Shown: positions 35,543 to 45,254, counted from the first letter of the stretch. The stretch: 64,000 nucleotides of DNA from Candidatus Gastranaerophilales bacterium (GCA_016282705.1 JAEELO010000011.1:1-64000); one strand, 5' to 3'. Notes: generated by a model from the sequence alone, not told the origin. Program-made: numbers and translations.

Positions 35543-36338
35543 ATTCAAAATTTACTATGACTATTTCAGGTCTGCAATTAAATCTTACAGGAAGAATACT
35601 TGTTCCTATTCCGGAAGTAACAATCATTTTTTTATTATTTTCGTTTATAAATCCGTACGTTAATCTGTTTCCGTACATTGAAGGAGTTATTAATGCACCT
35701 GTAAAAGGAAGTCTGACCTGCCCTCCGTGTGTATGACCTGCAAGTATAAGATTAACATTATCAGGAACATCAAAAAACATATCGGGATTATGAGTTAACA
35801 ATATTACAGGATTTTTTGCTTTTGAAAGAGCTTTTATTATATCCGGTTTTCCTGTCTGCAAATCTTCTATTCCTGCAATATAAACTCTTTTTCCGTTTAT
35901 ATCAACAGTTACCGTTTCATTGGTTAATATATTAATCGAATACTTTTTTAATGCCGAAATTATACTTCCATGCCCAACCCAAGAATCATGATTTCCCATT
36001 ACGGTATAATAACCGTATTTTGATTTTATTTTAGAAATATCTTCCGCAATTATATCCACAGGTAAAGTAGATTTAAGACTATGCCCCGCTACATAATCAC
36101 CTGTTGAAAGGACAATATCCGCATTCTGCTTATTTATTAACCTAATCGTCTTTTCTAATCTATTTTTTTGATAAGTTTTAATATGATAGTCAGAAACAAA
36201 TAAAATTTTTATTCCTTTTAATTGTTCATCTTTAATTGTATATTTTTTAACAATTAAAATATTCGGCTCTATAAAAAAAGTATACAGTCCAAAAAATAAA
36301 AATATAAATATAAAAGAAAATAGAATATATTTAATCAT
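35541..36338 (-). CDS. Membrane-anchored calcineurin-like metallophosphoesterase
   Basis: A 265-residue protein with an N-terminal hydrophobic anchor (~3-20) and a complete metallophosphoesterase domain: LFVSDYHIKTY (DxH), STGDYVAG (GD), MGNHDSWVG (GNHD), LTHNPD (H) and AGHTHGGQ (GHxH). The arrangement matches the YkuE/YaeI group, members of which hydrolyse phospholipid-like or UDP-sugar lipid substrates at the membrane; the substrate here is not known. All metal ligands are present. It is followed 31 bases upstream by the uridine-kinase-like gene on the same strand. Confidence 0.87.
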   Translation of the reverse strand: MIKYILFSFIFIFLFFGLYTFFIEPNILIVKKYTIKDEQLKGIKILFVSDYHIKTYQKNRLEKTIRLINKQNADIVLSTGDYVAGHSLKSTLPVDIIAEDISKIKSKYGYYTVMGNHDSWVGHGSIISALKKYSINILTNETVTVDINGKRVYIAGIEDLQTGKPDIIKALSKAKNPVILLTHNPDMFFDVPDNVNLILAGHTHGGQVRLPFTGALITPSMYGNRLTYGFINENNKKMIVTSGIGTSILPVRFNCRPEIVIVNFE

Positions 36339-36369
36339 AATTAGATTTTAGTATAAATAAAATTTTTAA

Positions 36370-37239
36370 CTAGTTTTCAGATACCGAGAAATTATTAGTT
36401 ATTGTATAAATATATTCAATAATCTGAGAAAAATATTCTAATGAAGAAGCACCGTTTAAAATAATATCAGAACTATCCTTTTTCGGAATAATATATTTTT
36501 TTGAAGCTTCTCTGACATATGCAAGCTGTTTTCTTGCATTTTCTTCATTTTGATTTCTTGAAGTTTGTGCTCTATATATAAACCATTTTTCTTGTATTTT
36601 AGGATCAATATCTATATATAATTTAATATCAAACAAGTCCGCAACTTTGCCGTACATTGTTGCCATACCTTCAACGATTATTATTTTTTGCGCTTTTTTA
36701 GGTATTGCCCTCGGAATAACAACACCGGTTCCATTAACAAGGTATTGCGGGATTTTAACATCTTTTCCTTGTGAAAGATTAAGTAAATCTATATATAACT
36801 GCTCCATATCAAAATTATCAGGAGAATCAACATCATATCCTGATGCAAGAAGTTTATCAAAAGAACCGTATTTACTAATAAGCGCTGATATATCTTTAAA
36901 ATAATTATCAGCACTTAAAATTTCTATAGGCATATTTAATCGTTCAGTAGCTTTTTTAATTGTATTGCATATTGTTGTTTTACCGCTTGCAGACTCTCCG
37001 CTTATTCCGATTAAAAAATGTTTTTCGGGATTATTAACCAGTCTTTTTGTAAACTTCGGAATAAAAGAAGAATTAATCGACTTAAATATCGGTGTTTCGT
37101 GAGTTTTATCATATTCAAGAATTTGTTTAAACTTTGAATACAAATAAATAGCCATAAATTCCCGACCTGACTTTGTTGAGAAATCAGGTTTCTTTATTTT
37201 TTTATTATGATTTAGTTCTTTTTCTAATAGGGAATTCAT
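36370..37239 (-). CDS. Uridine-kinase/phosphoribulokinase-like protein, paralogue 1
   Basis: 289 residues from ATG 37239; a TTG at 37275 is in frame, and neither has a good ribosome site. The P-loop is GESASGKTT, followed by SADNYFKDIS, YDVDSPDNFDMEQL and IIVEGMATMYGK, corresponding to the Walker A, nucleoside and EG motifs of the uridine kinase/PRK family. It differs from Udk in length and in the DNYFKD loop, so the substrate may not be uridine. A closely similar protein is encoded at 53194, identical at most positions from the P-loop on. Where that copy has ISFSKKSD, this one has PDFSTKSG. It follows the phosphoesterase on one strand. Confidence 0.83.
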   Translation of the reverse strand: MNSLLEKELNHNKKIKKPDFSTKSGREFMAIYLYSKFKQILEYDKTHETPIFKSINSSFIPKFTKRLVNNPEKHFLIGISGESASGKTTICNTIKKATERLNMPIEILSADNYFKDISALISKYGSFDKLLASGYDVDSPDNFDMEQLYIDLLNLSQGKDVKIPQYLVNGTGVVIPRAIPKKAQKIIIVEGMATMYGKVADLFDIKLYIDIDPKIQEKWFIYRAQTSRNQNEENARKQLAYVREASKKYIIPKKDSSDIILNGASSLEYFSQIIEYIYTITNNFSVSEN

Positions 37240-37433
37240 ATTTGGTACAAGTCTCCAAAAAATTTTTTTTGCCAATATATAATAAAAATTGTTTGGATAA
37301 ATATACTGACATGGTTATTTTACATTAAACGAACAGGCAGTCAAATATATAAGTACAAAGTAGAATGAAAAATGTTACATTATCCTTCAAAATATAGATA
37401 ATTGGCTATTTCTAATAAAAGAAGGAATTTAAT

Positions 37434-37694
37434 ATGAAATTTTTTATTTCACTTATACCTATCTGTCTGTTTATTTTGAAATTTGCACAAGCGGGGTTAT
37501 GTTCTTGTTATACAGGATTCGCCTGTTCAATTGATAGACTTGAAAAAGAACAGCAAAAACAAACAGATAACATTATTGAAGCAATAAACAATCTGTTCAA
37601 AAAAGAAATAAATGAAAAAATATTTTTTTCAAAAGCAGATGAAAAAACAGAATACAAAGATTTATTTATATATAAATATTATATTTTATTCTGA
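37434..37694 (+). CDS. Small secreted cysteine-containing protein
   Basis: An 86-residue frame after a good GAAGGA site. The N-terminus is a clear signal peptide (FFISLIPICLFILKF, cleavage after AQA). The mature ~65 residues start GLCSCYTGFAC with three closely spaced cysteines, then a charged helical part (RLEKEQQKQ...INNLFKKE). No family is recognised. It is convergent with another small gene. The signal peptide and ribosome site support a real gene; function is open. Confidence 0.6.
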   Translation: MKFFISLIPICLFILKFAQAGLCSCYTGFACSIDRLEKEQQKQTDNIIEAINNLFKKEINEKIFFSKADEKTEYKDLFIYKYYILF

Positions 37695-37695
37695 T

Positions 37696-37962
37696 TTATG
37701 CCATTCTGTTAAATTTAATACCTGATTTATTGAGTGTATCTTCAAACAAAGGCGCACAACAAGAATTTATATTGACATGTGTACCTGTATTATCCTTATA
37801 AATATAATTTGGCTCATTAGGATTTTGAAGATTTACTCCGAATCTTCCGGCAAGAAACCCGATATTTAAATAATCGGTATTTGTTAAAGGTGTATTGTCG
37901 GCCTTTTTTTCTTCTGTTTTTACTAAGTATTGATATCTTACAGGTGATATGCAGTTAATCAT
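37696..37962 (-). CDS. Small hypothetical protein
   Basis: An 88-residue frame with a strong AAGGAG site before the ATG. It reads MINCISPVRYQYLV, then a polar Lys/Asp region, IGFLAGRFGVNLQNP, and a Cys pair in NINSCCAPLFED. There is no signal peptide or membrane segment. No family is recognised; the short hydrophobic-leading start recalls other small proteins of this genome. It converges with the secreted small protein gene at a one-base spacer. Confidence 0.6.
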   Translation of the reverse strand: MINCISPVRYQYLVKTEEKKADNTPLTNTDYLNIGFLAGRFGVNLQNPNEPNYIYKDNTGTHVNINSCCAPLFEDTLNKSGIKFNRMA

Positions 37963-38072
37963 AATTTTCTCCTTACTATCATTCTACTACAAATATAGAA
38001 ATCTCATACATAAGTATGAAATTTTGTAAAAAACATTAAAGTTTAAGTTATAATATGCCGATAGAGGGTGTA

Positions 38073-38094
38073 TAAGATTTTGCATAAAATCTTA
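38073..38094 (+). promoter_or_regulatory. Hairpin in the leader of the degenerate HD-GYP gene
   Basis: TAAGATTTT and AAAATCTTA flank GCAT (perfect 9-bp arms). A -10-like TATAAT is at 38049-38054, so the stem would form in a leader of about 100 nt. No known riboswitch motif is seen. Confidence 0.45.
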
Positions 38095-38163
38095 ATATAA
38101 AATATAATAATGGTGGTAGTTTAATATTCGGAATATAGTCTAAGCAACGGATAAGGATTATAA

Positions 38164-39534
38164 ATGGCTGAGGATAAAAAAGAGAATAAAAATGTTTCTG
38201 TCTTTGCAAGAAGTGAAATGTCTTTAGAGTCAGACCCGTTAGAAGAAATTTTTGCATTGAATTTAGGAGACTTTATATCAGAACACTTGATATCGGATGA
38301 ACTTGTTCAAAAAATAAGCAGAACAAATGTTGATAAACTCCAAAGTATAAAAAACCAATTAAAAGAGTTGATTTCAATATACTCAATTGATAACACTCTT
38401 AAAATTCTCGGTTTTAGCAGTAAAGAAGATTATGTAATATATAATTCAATAGCAAAAACTATTAAACAAATGCTTGAAATTGATGCTTGTCAGGTCTTTT
38501 TATCAAAAGAATATGCAATGGGTTTAAATAATACGGAACATGATTTAATTCTTGTCGGCTCATCTCAAATATTAAAAAAGGATATTTATGATGCAAAAAT
38601 CGGCTATTGTTTGAGCGATAACAGTTTTGTTTCACAATCATACAATGAAAGAAAACTGATTGAATTGTTTGATTGCAATACAAATAAAGATTTTAAACCT
38701 ATATCATTTTTAGGCGAAGAAAAAGTAAAATATTATCTTGCCGTTCCAATGTATAACAACATGGAAAAAGTAGGTGTAATTGTAGTTGAAAATTATAAAA
38801 ATAAAAAACTTTCAGAAGAGTTCATTGAATTATTAACCGTAACAGCAAGATTATTTGCAACTTCAATGAGTCTTGAGAAATTAACGGAAGAAACTGAAGC
38901 GTTAATAAAAGAAAAAGACGTAACTGTATTACAACTTCAAAATAAAAGAGCTGAATTAACGGCATTAATTGGTGATTTAAGCGGTGAACAGCAGTGGTTT
39001 GTAGAAAATCTTGCACAAGCAGTTGATGCAAAAAGCAGCTTCAAAAATAACTATTCCCACGAAGTTGCAGATTTAGCAAGAGAAATTTCAACAACTATTG
39101 GTCTAAATGAAAAAACAAAAGATTTAATATATTATGCAGCTCTATTGAGAAATATAGGTAAAATTACTTTGCCTGAAGAACTGTTTAATAAAAAAGAAAA
39201 ATTATCCGCTGAAGATTGGGAAAAATTGCAAAATCATCCTAATGTCGGTGTAAGTATATTAATGAGCATTAATTTCTTATCAGAAGTTGTTCCTTATATT
39301 AATTATCATAAAGAACGCTGGGACGGAAAAGGTGAACCTGAAGGATTAAAGGGACAAAGCATTCCGTTAGGCTCCAGAATTATTGCAATTGCAGATGCAT
39401 ATAGCGCAATTACAACAGAAAGAAAATACAGAAAAGCTCATTCCAATAAGGAAGCATTAGAAATATTAAAATCCGAATCCGGTTCTAAATGGGATCCTGA
39501 ATTAATTAACGTTATTGTTAAAATAAAAGAATAG
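38164..39534 (+). CDS. GAF plus degenerate HD-GYP domain protein
   Basis: A 456-residue cytoplasmic protein: an N-terminal ~80-residue helical part, a GAF-type sensor (~85-240), a coiled linker (~240-275), and an HD-GYP-like domain (~280-456). HD-GYP enzymes degrade cyclic di-GMP with a metal centre. Here the HD pair reads R329-N330 in AALLRNIGKI, the HHE motif reads HKE (382-384), and GYP reads GEP (390-392), while the downstream IADAYSAITTERKYRKA is preserved. The metal site is therefore probably lost, and the protein may bind nucleotide or act as a regulator. It has a long leader with a hairpin. Confidence 0.87.
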   Translation: MAEDKKENKNVSVFARSEMSLESDPLEEIFALNLGDFISEHLISDELVQKISRTNVDKLQSIKNQLKELISIYSIDNTLKILGFSSKEDYVIYNSIAKTIKQMLEIDACQVFLSKEYAMGLNNTEHDLILVGSSQILKKDIYDAKIGYCLSDNSFVSQSYNERKLIELFDCNTNKDFKPISFLGEEKVKYYLAVPMYNNMEKVGVIVVENYKNKKLSEEFIELLTVTARLFATSMSLEKLTEETEALIKEKDVTVLQLQNKRAELTALIGDLSGEQQWFVENLAQAVDAKSSFKNNYSHEVADLAREISTTIGLNEKTKDLIYYAALLRNIGKITLPEELFNKKEKLSAEDWEKLQNHPNVGVSILMSINFLSEVVPYINYHKERWDGKGEPEGLKGQSIPLGSRIIAIADAYSAITTERKYRKAHSNKEALEILKSESGSKWDPELINVIVKIKE

Positions 39535-39547
39535 CTTTGTATTAAAA

Positions 39548-40600
39548 TTAACTCATTCTGGAAAATACTTCAACATCTAATGAGTCCATAGTATTTGCGA
39601 GAAAATATGCACTTGATGCTATCATAGAAGCATTATCCGTACAATATTTCATCTCCGGAGCATAAATATTATAACCTTGCTCTCTTAATGCAAAAAATTT
39701 CTTTCTTATTTCAGAGTTTGCAGCAACTCCTCCTGCCAAAACTATTGTATTTGCATTGATATTATCTGCTGCTTTTTTCGTCTTTTTATACAGAACGGAT
39801 GTAACATTTTCCTGAAAACTTGCAGCGATATCAGCTATCGGTAATATTTCATTTTCTTTTTTTAATTTCTGAATTAATTGAAGAGATGCTGTTTTTAAAC
39901 CCGAGAAGCTAAAATCATATTCATTTTGAAGTTTTGCTTCAGGAAGTTTATATACAGGTTTTCCTGTTTGTGCAAGTTTATCAAGGTTTACACCACCCGG
40001 ATATGGCAGACCTATTAATCTTGCCACTTTATCATATGCTTCACCTACGGCATCATCTATTGTTTCACCAATAATTCTCTGTTCAAGCCAATCTTTAACT
40101 TCAATAATTTGAGTATGCCCACCGCTTACCAGTAAAGCAACAAAAGGCGGTTTTAAATCCGTATTCAAATAATTTGCACAAACATGTGCATTTAAATGAT
40201 TTACACCAATAAAAGGCTTATCATGTGCAATGGCAAGTGCCTTACCTGCATTCATTCCTACAAGTAAAGAGCCTACTAACCCCGGCCCTACTGTTGCTGC
40301 AAATGCAGTTATATCATTTGCACTAATATTTGCTTGTTTAAATGCCTGCTCTATGACTACATTTATTGCTTCAAGATGTTCTCTTGCCGCTACTTCAGGA
40401 ACAACCCCGCCAAATTCAATATGAGTTTTAATTTGGGAAGCAACTACATTTGATAAAACTTCTCTTCCATTTTTTACTATTGCAGCCGCAGTTTCGTCGC
40501 AACTGGATTCTATCGCAAAAATTATATTATCATAACCAGAATCGGTACCTATTAGTACAGGCTTATTTGTTATCGGTGTTCTGAATTCTTTAACCGGCAT
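39548..40600 (-). CDS. tsaD: tRNA N6-adenosine threonylcarbamoyltransferase TsaD
   Basis: The start is ATG 40600, after AAAAGGA; a TTG eight codons upstream is in frame. The 350 residues match TsaD, which transfers threonylcarbamoyl to A37 of ANN-decoding tRNAs with TsaB and TsaE. IFAIESSCDETAAA is the ASKHA nucleotide-binding start, NHLNAHV carries the two metal-binding histidines, VSGGHT is phosphate-binding and DNASMIA near the end holds the conserved Asp. The first ~27 residues before IIFAIES are longer than usual. It converges with the HD-GYP gene. Confidence 0.95.
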   Translation of the reverse strand: MPVKEFRTPITNKPVLIGTDSGYDNIIFAIESSCDETAAAIVKNGREVLSNVVASQIKTHIEFGGVVPEVAAREHLEAINVVIEQAFKQANISANDITAFAATVGPGLVGSLLVGMNAGKALAIAHDKPFIGVNHLNAHVCANYLNTDLKPPFVALLVSGGHTQIIEVKDWLEQRIIGETIDDAVGEAYDKVARLIGLPYPGGVNLDKLAQTGKPVYKLPEAKLQNEYDFSFSGLKTASLQLIQKLKKENEILPIADIAASFQENVTSVLYKKTKKAADNINANTIVLAGGVAANSEIRKKFFALREQGYNIYAPEMKYCTDNASMIASSAYFLANTMDSLDVEVFSRMS

Positions 40601-40670
40601 TTTTTGTATTCCTTTTAATCTCAATATGTTTTATAATATCACTTAAATAGTATTTATGTGAGGATTTTTT

Positions 40671-41936
40671 ATGACTCGACCAATGAATATAACCGAAAAA
40701 ATATTAAAAGACCACGCAGGCTTAGATGAAGTAAAAGCAGGACAATTAATAACCGCAAAAGTTGATATTGCACTTGCTAATGATATTACAGCACCTGTTG
40801 CAATAAACGAATTTAATAAAATCGGAGTAGATAAAGTATTTGATAACAAACGTGTTGTTTTTGTTCCCGATCATTTTGTTCCAAATAGAGATATAAAATC
40901 AGCTGAACAGGTAAAACAAGTCAGAGAATTCTCTCACAAACACAATATTGAACATTTTTTTGAAGTAGGAAGAATGGGCATAGAACATGCCCTGTTACCT
41001 GATAACGGTATAGTTACGGCAGGTGATATAGTAATAGGTGCAGATTCTCATACATGCACATACGGTGCTTTAGGTGCTTTTTCTACAGGAATGGGGTCAA
41101 CAGATATAGCCTGTGCAATGGCATCTGGTGAAACTTGGCTAAAAGTGCCTTCCGCTATAAAGGTTGAATTTAACGGGAAATTAAATAAATGGGTAACCGC
41201 AAAGGATTTAATTTTATACTTAATCGGAAATATCGGTGTAGACGGCGCATTATATAAAACTCTGGAAATAGGCGGTTCAACAATAAGAGAGCTTCCAATG
41301 GACGGCAGATTTACCATATGCAATATGGCAATTGAAGCAGGTGCAAAGAACGGCATTATTGAACCTGATGAAATAACCAAAAAATATCTTGAAGATAGAA
41401 GTATAAGAACACCCAAATTCTATACAAGTGATAAAGATGCCGAATACGAAAAAGTATTGACTTATAATACGGAAAATATAGAGCCTGTTGTTGCTTTTCC
41501 TCATCTTCCCGAAAATACTAAACCTGTTTCACAAGCAGGAGATATTAAAATAGACCAAGCCGTTATCGGAAGCTGCACAAACGGAAGATTGTCCGATATA
41601 AAAGCTGCGGCAGAAGTTTTAAAAGGCAGACAAGTAGATAGAAATGTTCGTTTAATAGTATTCCCAGCCACCCAGAAAATATATTTAGAAGCACTGCGTG
41701 CAGGATATATTGAAACAATCATTGAAGCAGGCGGAGCTGTTTCAACTCCGACATGCGGGCCGTGTTTAGGCGGACATACCGGAATTCTTGCGGCAGGCGA
41801 ACGTGCAATTTCAACTACAAACAGAAATTTTGTAGGCAGAATGGGACACGTAGACAGTGAGGTATATTTATCTTCTCCATATGTAGCTGCGGCAAGTGCA
41901 GTTGCAGGAAGAATAATTTCACCTGAAGATTTATAA
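40671..41936 (+). CDS. leuC: 3-Isopropylmalate dehydratase large subunit
   Basis: A 421-residue aconitase-family protein of the shorter LeuC/HacA type that works with a separate small subunit. [42 protein letters not shown] in segments, and the [4Fe-4S] ligands in [10 protein letters not shown] and [11 protein letters not shown] are all intact. It isomerises 2- to 3-isopropylmalate in leucine synthesis; homoaconitase or methylmalate activity cannot be excluded by sequence. GTGAGG is the ribosome site. No small-subunit gene is next to it, so leuD is elsewhere. Confidence 0.9.
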   Translation: MTRPMNITEKILKDHAGLDEVKAGQLITAKVDIALANDITAPVAINEFNKIGVDKVFDNKRVVFVPDHFVPNRDIKSAEQVKQVREFSHKHNIEHFFEVGRMGIEHALLPDNGIVTAGDIVIGADSHTCTYGALGAFSTGMGSTDIACAMASGETWLKVPSAIKVEFNGKLNKWVTAKDLILYLIGNIGVDGALYKTLEIGGSTIRELPMDGRFTICNMAIEAGAKNGIIEPDEITKKYLEDRSIRTPKFYTSDKDAEYEKVLTYNTENIEPVVAFPHLPENTKPVSQAGDIKIDQAVIGSCTNGRLSDIKAAAEVLKGRQVDRNVRLIVFPATQKIYLEALRAGYIETIIEAGGAVSTPTCGPCLGGHTGILAAGERAISTTNRNFVGRMGHVDSEVYLSSPYVAAASAVAGRIISPEDL

Positions 41937-41938
41937 TA

Positions 41939-42568
41939 TTATATGCTTATAGTAACGCGTGAGCCTTCTTTATGGGTATTACCGACTCTGCAAACGGTTT
42001 CAATAACTCCCAGAAGGAAATCTCTCGGTGCATCTATCTGATTTATATAATATTCCTGATTTCCGAGATGGCGCATTTTTATAATTGCTTTAGCCGTATT
42101 ATCGGCAGGTATATATATAGATGCAACTTCTTTATCAAGAAGTTTTTGCTGTATTTCTTCATTATATCCCTGCAGAAGTTCAGGTAAAGTTCCTTTTAAC
42201 GCATATATTCTGCCTGTGTATAAAGGCACATCTTTCTCTCTTGATAGAGCTTTCGGCACATCTTTTAAGTTAGAATAAAATGTTATTGAATGCCATAATA
42301 TATTCATTACCGCAATATGATGAATTTTATCATATTCGTAGTATATATTTTCTGTAGGAATTCCTCTTGATGCAAATGACTTTTTTAAATACTCAACTGT
42401 AAGTGATATATTTTCTACCATTTTGTCGAACATTACCACTGTATTTGCGTTAGATTGCTGATATTCAAGAAATTGTTTATACATATGACTTGTTACTTCA
42501 GTCATTCTTTCTTGAATAAGAGCTGATTTTCTTGTTGTTATTTCTAAATCGCTAAAATTTTCGCTCAA
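41939..42568 (-). CDS. Uncharacterised 209-residue protein
   Basis: No family recognised. The protein is cytoplasmic (no signal or membrane segment) and has two parts: an N-terminal helical half (SALIQERMTEVTSHMYKQFLEY, then KMVENISLTVEYLKKSF) and a C-terminal alpha/beta half with VASIYIPADNTAKAIIKM and a last strand VTISI. ATG 42568 lacks a strong ribosome site. It converges with leuC (two-base spacer) and is divergent from the formyltransferase gene. It is long and coding-like, so it is a real gene; function is open. Confidence 0.7.
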   Translation of the reverse strand: MSENFSDLEITTRKSALIQERMTEVTSHMYKQFLEYQQSNANTVVMFDKMVENISLTVEYLKKSFASRGIPTENIYYEYDKIHHIAVMNILWHSITFYSNLKDVPKALSREKDVPLYTGRIYALKGTLPELLQGYNEEIQQKLLDKEVASIYIPADNTAKAIIKMRHLGNQEYYINQIDAPRDFLLGVIETVCRVGNTHKEGSRVTISI

Positions 42569-42704
42569 AGAATTCCTTCACTTTCTAAAAATATTCTATT
42601 AGAAAATAAATCATTATAAAACCATTTTAATAATTTTTATTACAAAAACACATACTTAATTTACACTATTTATTTCAGTTTTTTTTTAAATTATTATAAA
42701 ACAT

Positions 42705-43652
42705 ATGAAAATAATAATTGTCGGATACGGAGAAATGTTCAGGGCACTTATTACCGGAGTTATGAGAACTCCAAATGAGATAGTAGGTGTTTTTTTGCAT
42801 GATAACGTTTTAAAATCACCATTAAACAAATTTTTTTCTGATTTATTATCCCCTTCAGATGATTATAACTTTATCAGGACATTAAAACTGCATGAAATAA
42901 AGGCAAGAAGTGTTAATTCTCCTGAATTTATTAATGCGGTAAAAGAGTTAAAGGCGGATATTATACTTACAGGTTCTTGGAGTGAAAAGTTTTCGGCGCA
43001 GACAATAAATTCACCTAAAATTGCCTGCATAAATCTGCATCCGTCATTACTGCCTAAATATAGAGGCCCAAACCCATATTTACAAACTATTCTGCATAAC
43101 GAGAAAAAAACAGGAATAACTTTTCATTTAATGGATATTAATTATGATACAGGTTCAATTCTCCATCAGGCAGAGGTCAAAATACTGGATAATGATACCG
43201 GTTTAAGCTTAAAAAATAAATGCTGTAATGTAGCTATGAATGAAGTAAGGCTTCTTCTCAATAAACTACCTTACAAGATAAAAAATCAAAAAAGCCAAAA
43301 TGAAAAAGAAGCAACATATTATCATCATATTTCCATAGCAGAATCAATACTTAATTTTAAAAAAGAAACTGCTCTGGAAATAGACAGAAGAATAAGAGCT
43401 TTAGCTCCTTGGATGAACTGTCATATTGTATATAAAAATGAGTTTTTTACATTTAAACATCATAAAATATGCAAAGAAAAGTATTCAAAAGAGCCTGCAA
43501 CTATTGTAAAAAAGAATAAAAATTCCGTTTTTATAGTATGTAAAGACGGGAAAACAATTAAATTTGGAGATTTACAAGTAAAAAGACCAATGTCAAAAGT
43601 AATTTCAGGCTTATATTTAAGAAATATAAAAGTAAACGAAAAAGCCGAATAG
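42705..43652 (+). CDS. Formyltransferase-family protein (Fmt-like)
   Basis: A 315-residue protein of the methionyl-tRNA/GAR/ArnA formyltransferase superfamily. The core has LTGSWSEKF, then INLHPSLLPKYRGPNPY with the catalytic Asn and His, and ITFHLMDINYDTGSIL with the catalytic Asp. The C-terminal ~110 residues resemble the Fmt OB-like domain with RIRALAPWMN. The N-terminus (IIVGYGEMFRALITG) lacks the usual Fmt 'FxGTPxFA' start, so it may be a paralogue acting on a sugar nucleotide or another amine. It is 43 bases before the YhaM-like gene on the same strand. Confidence 0.8.
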   Translation: MKIIIVGYGEMFRALITGVMRTPNEIVGVFLHDNVLKSPLNKFFSDLLSPSDDYNFIRTLKLHEIKARSVNSPEFINAVKELKADIILTGSWSEKFSAQTINSPKIACINLHPSLLPKYRGPNPYLQTILHNEKKTGITFHLMDINYDTGSILHQAEVKILDNDTGLSLKNKCCNVAMNEVRLLLNKLPYKIKNQKSQNEKEATYYHHISIAESILNFKKETALEIDRRIRALAPWMNCHIVYKNEFFTFKHHKICKEKYSKEPATIVKKNKNSVFIVCKDGKTIKFGDLQVKRPMSKVISGLYLRNIKVNEKAE

Positions 43653-43694
43653 AATTGTTGTATAATAAAAAAAAATATAGTTAAAGGAAAAATT

Positions 43695-44522
43695 ATGCCG
43701 GACTTAAATGCTACATATGAAGTTATAACTTTCGCAATAGGCGATACAAAAGCAGGCTCGAAAATGGGCAAATTACAGGTTAAAAATACGGATGATGAGT
43801 CTGTTTTAAATTGTATTTTATGGGAAGAAACGCTGAACAGACTTGATTCTAAACTTTTTAGAACAAATAATAAAATTAAAATTTCCGGAACATACAACGA
43901 GAAATATAATAATTGCTTGGTTTCCGATATTTCACTGGTTAAAGAAGCTAAACTCGGTATAGATGAAGCTCAAAGAGACGTATTGTTTAATAATATAATG
44001 AATTATGTCAACAAAATTCAAGATAAAAAACTTGCAGAATTCGTTTCATCTTTGCTTTTTGAACATGAAGCAGCATTTAAAATTACTCCTGCTGCTAAAT
44101 TAATGCATCATAATTATATCGGAGGATTGTTGGAACATACATATGAATGTCTTGATATAGCAGATACGGTTATGACAAAATGTAATAACAAACTTGAACC
44201 AGATAAAGTATATGCGGCTTGTATTTTGCATGATTTCGGAAAAATATTTGAGTACATTGTAGATACAGAAACCGGTTTAATTGAATATAACGAAGATTTC
44301 AGAAAAGATTGGAGAACTCATTCACAATGGGGATTCTCAGTATGTATGAATAACGGGTATAAAGATATTGCCAAAATGATTGCGGCACACCACGGCAGAA
44401 CAGACTGGGGAGCATTAATTGATTTGGATGAAAAAGATGCAGAACCGTTTATGTATATAATTCATCATATAGATGACTTATCTGCAAAATTTGGTAAAAT
44501 ATCTATATCGGAAATAGAATAA
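43695..44522 (+). CDS. OB-fold plus HD-domain 3'-5' exoribonuclease (YhaM-like)
   Basis: A 275-residue protein: an N-terminal OB-type nucleic-acid-binding domain (~5-85, GSKMGKLQVKNTDD) and an HD domain (~125-270) with MHHNYIGGLLEHTYECL and ILHDFGKI (the intact HD pair), then IAAHHGR. This is the YhaM/CBF1 layout, a 3'-5' exonuclease on RNA or ssDNA. It starts a run of four plus-strand genes ending with signal peptidase I; a -10-like TATAAT lies at 43661. Confidence 0.87.
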   Translation: MPDLNATYEVITFAIGDTKAGSKMGKLQVKNTDDESVLNCILWEETLNRLDSKLFRTNNKIKISGTYNEKYNNCLVSDISLVKEAKLGIDEAQRDVLFNNIMNYVNKIQDKKLAEFVSSLLFEHEAAFKITPAAKLMHHNYIGGLLEHTYECLDIADTVMTKCNNKLEPDKVYAACILHDFGKIFEYIVDTETGLIEYNEDFRKDWRTHSQWGFSVCMNNGYKDIAKMIAAHHGRTDWGALIDLDEKDAEPFMYIIHHIDDLSAKFGKISISEIE

Positions 44523-44547
44523 AAAGAAAAAGGTTAGGGATAGAACA

Positions 44548-45252
44548 ATGAAAAAAATATTATCAATAATAACTATAATTTCAGCTTTATTTGTATTTAC
44601 GTGCAATATTTCTTTAGGTGCAATAAACAAACAAATAAATGCAAACATTAAAACAAAAAGAGTTCCTGAAGGAACTGTAATGACATTAAAATTACTTGAC
44701 CCTGTCAGTTCAGCAAAGTCTGCATTAGGCGACCAATTTGATTTAATGGTAGTAGATAATATAAAAGTTGATGATTCAATTGTTATTCCTCAAGGAAGTG
44801 TAGTAAGAGGATATGTTCAGGAAGTTCAAGCACCTAAAATGTTATTTAAAGGCGGATTATTAAGATTAAATTTTGACCATATAGTTAGTCCGACAGGTAA
44901 ACAGGTAAGATTTATAGCAGGTATATATAATAATAAAAATGTAACTTATGACGGCGCATTAAGTTCCAAAACAACTTATTCAACGGCATTAGGTCAAACA
45001 GCTGAAACAACAAAAAATATTGTTGTAAAACCCACAAGCTGGGCTTGGGAGAAGGGTGATGCAGTACTAAACGGTGTACCAAAATACTTTATGGCACCAG
45101 TTACTGCAATCGTTACGGCTCCTGTTGCAGGAATATATTTTGTAGGTGATTCAATTGCCGACTTATTTAAAAAAGGTAAAAACATTGATGTTAATCAAGG
45201 TGATACTATTCAAGTTCAACTTATAAAACCTATTGACATGCCGGTATACTAA
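44548..45252 (+). CDS. Secreted protein with VirB10/TrbI-like beta repeat
   Basis: A 234-residue protein with a signal peptide (KKILSIITIISALFVFTCNI, cleavage near SLGA). The mature part has RVPEGTVMTLKLLDPVSSA, GDQFDLMVVDN, and IPQGSVVRGYVQEV followed by GGLLRLNFDHI, a pattern of short strands also seen in the C-terminal domain of VirB10/TrbI-like proteins. A glycine-rich hydrophobic stretch (APVTAIVTAPVAGIYFVGD) follows. No secretion-system genes are adjacent, so an envelope role is possible but the family call is tentative. AAAGGTTAGGG precedes the ATG. Confidence 0.62.
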   Translation: MKKILSIITIISALFVFTCNISLGAINKQINANIKTKRVPEGTVMTLKLLDPVSSAKSALGDQFDLMVVDNIKVDDSIVIPQGSVVRGYVQEVQAPKMLFKGGLLRLNFDHIVSPTGKQVRFIAGIYNNKNVTYDGALSSKTTYSTALGQTAETTKNIVVKPTSWAWEKGDAVLNGVPKYFMAPVTAIVTAPVAGIYFVGDSIADLFKKGKNIDVNQGDTIQVQLIKPIDMPVY

Positions 45253-45254
45253 AA

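Noticed and set aside
37980-38163. Possible riboswitch ahead of the GAF/HD-GYP-like gene
   Set aside because: A hairpin is present, but I find no conserved bases of the c-di-GMP, ydaO, preQ1 or SAM classes.
40600-40624. TTG 40624 as tsaD start
   Set aside because: AAAAGGA lies before ATG 40600, and the earlier codons would include this ribosome site.
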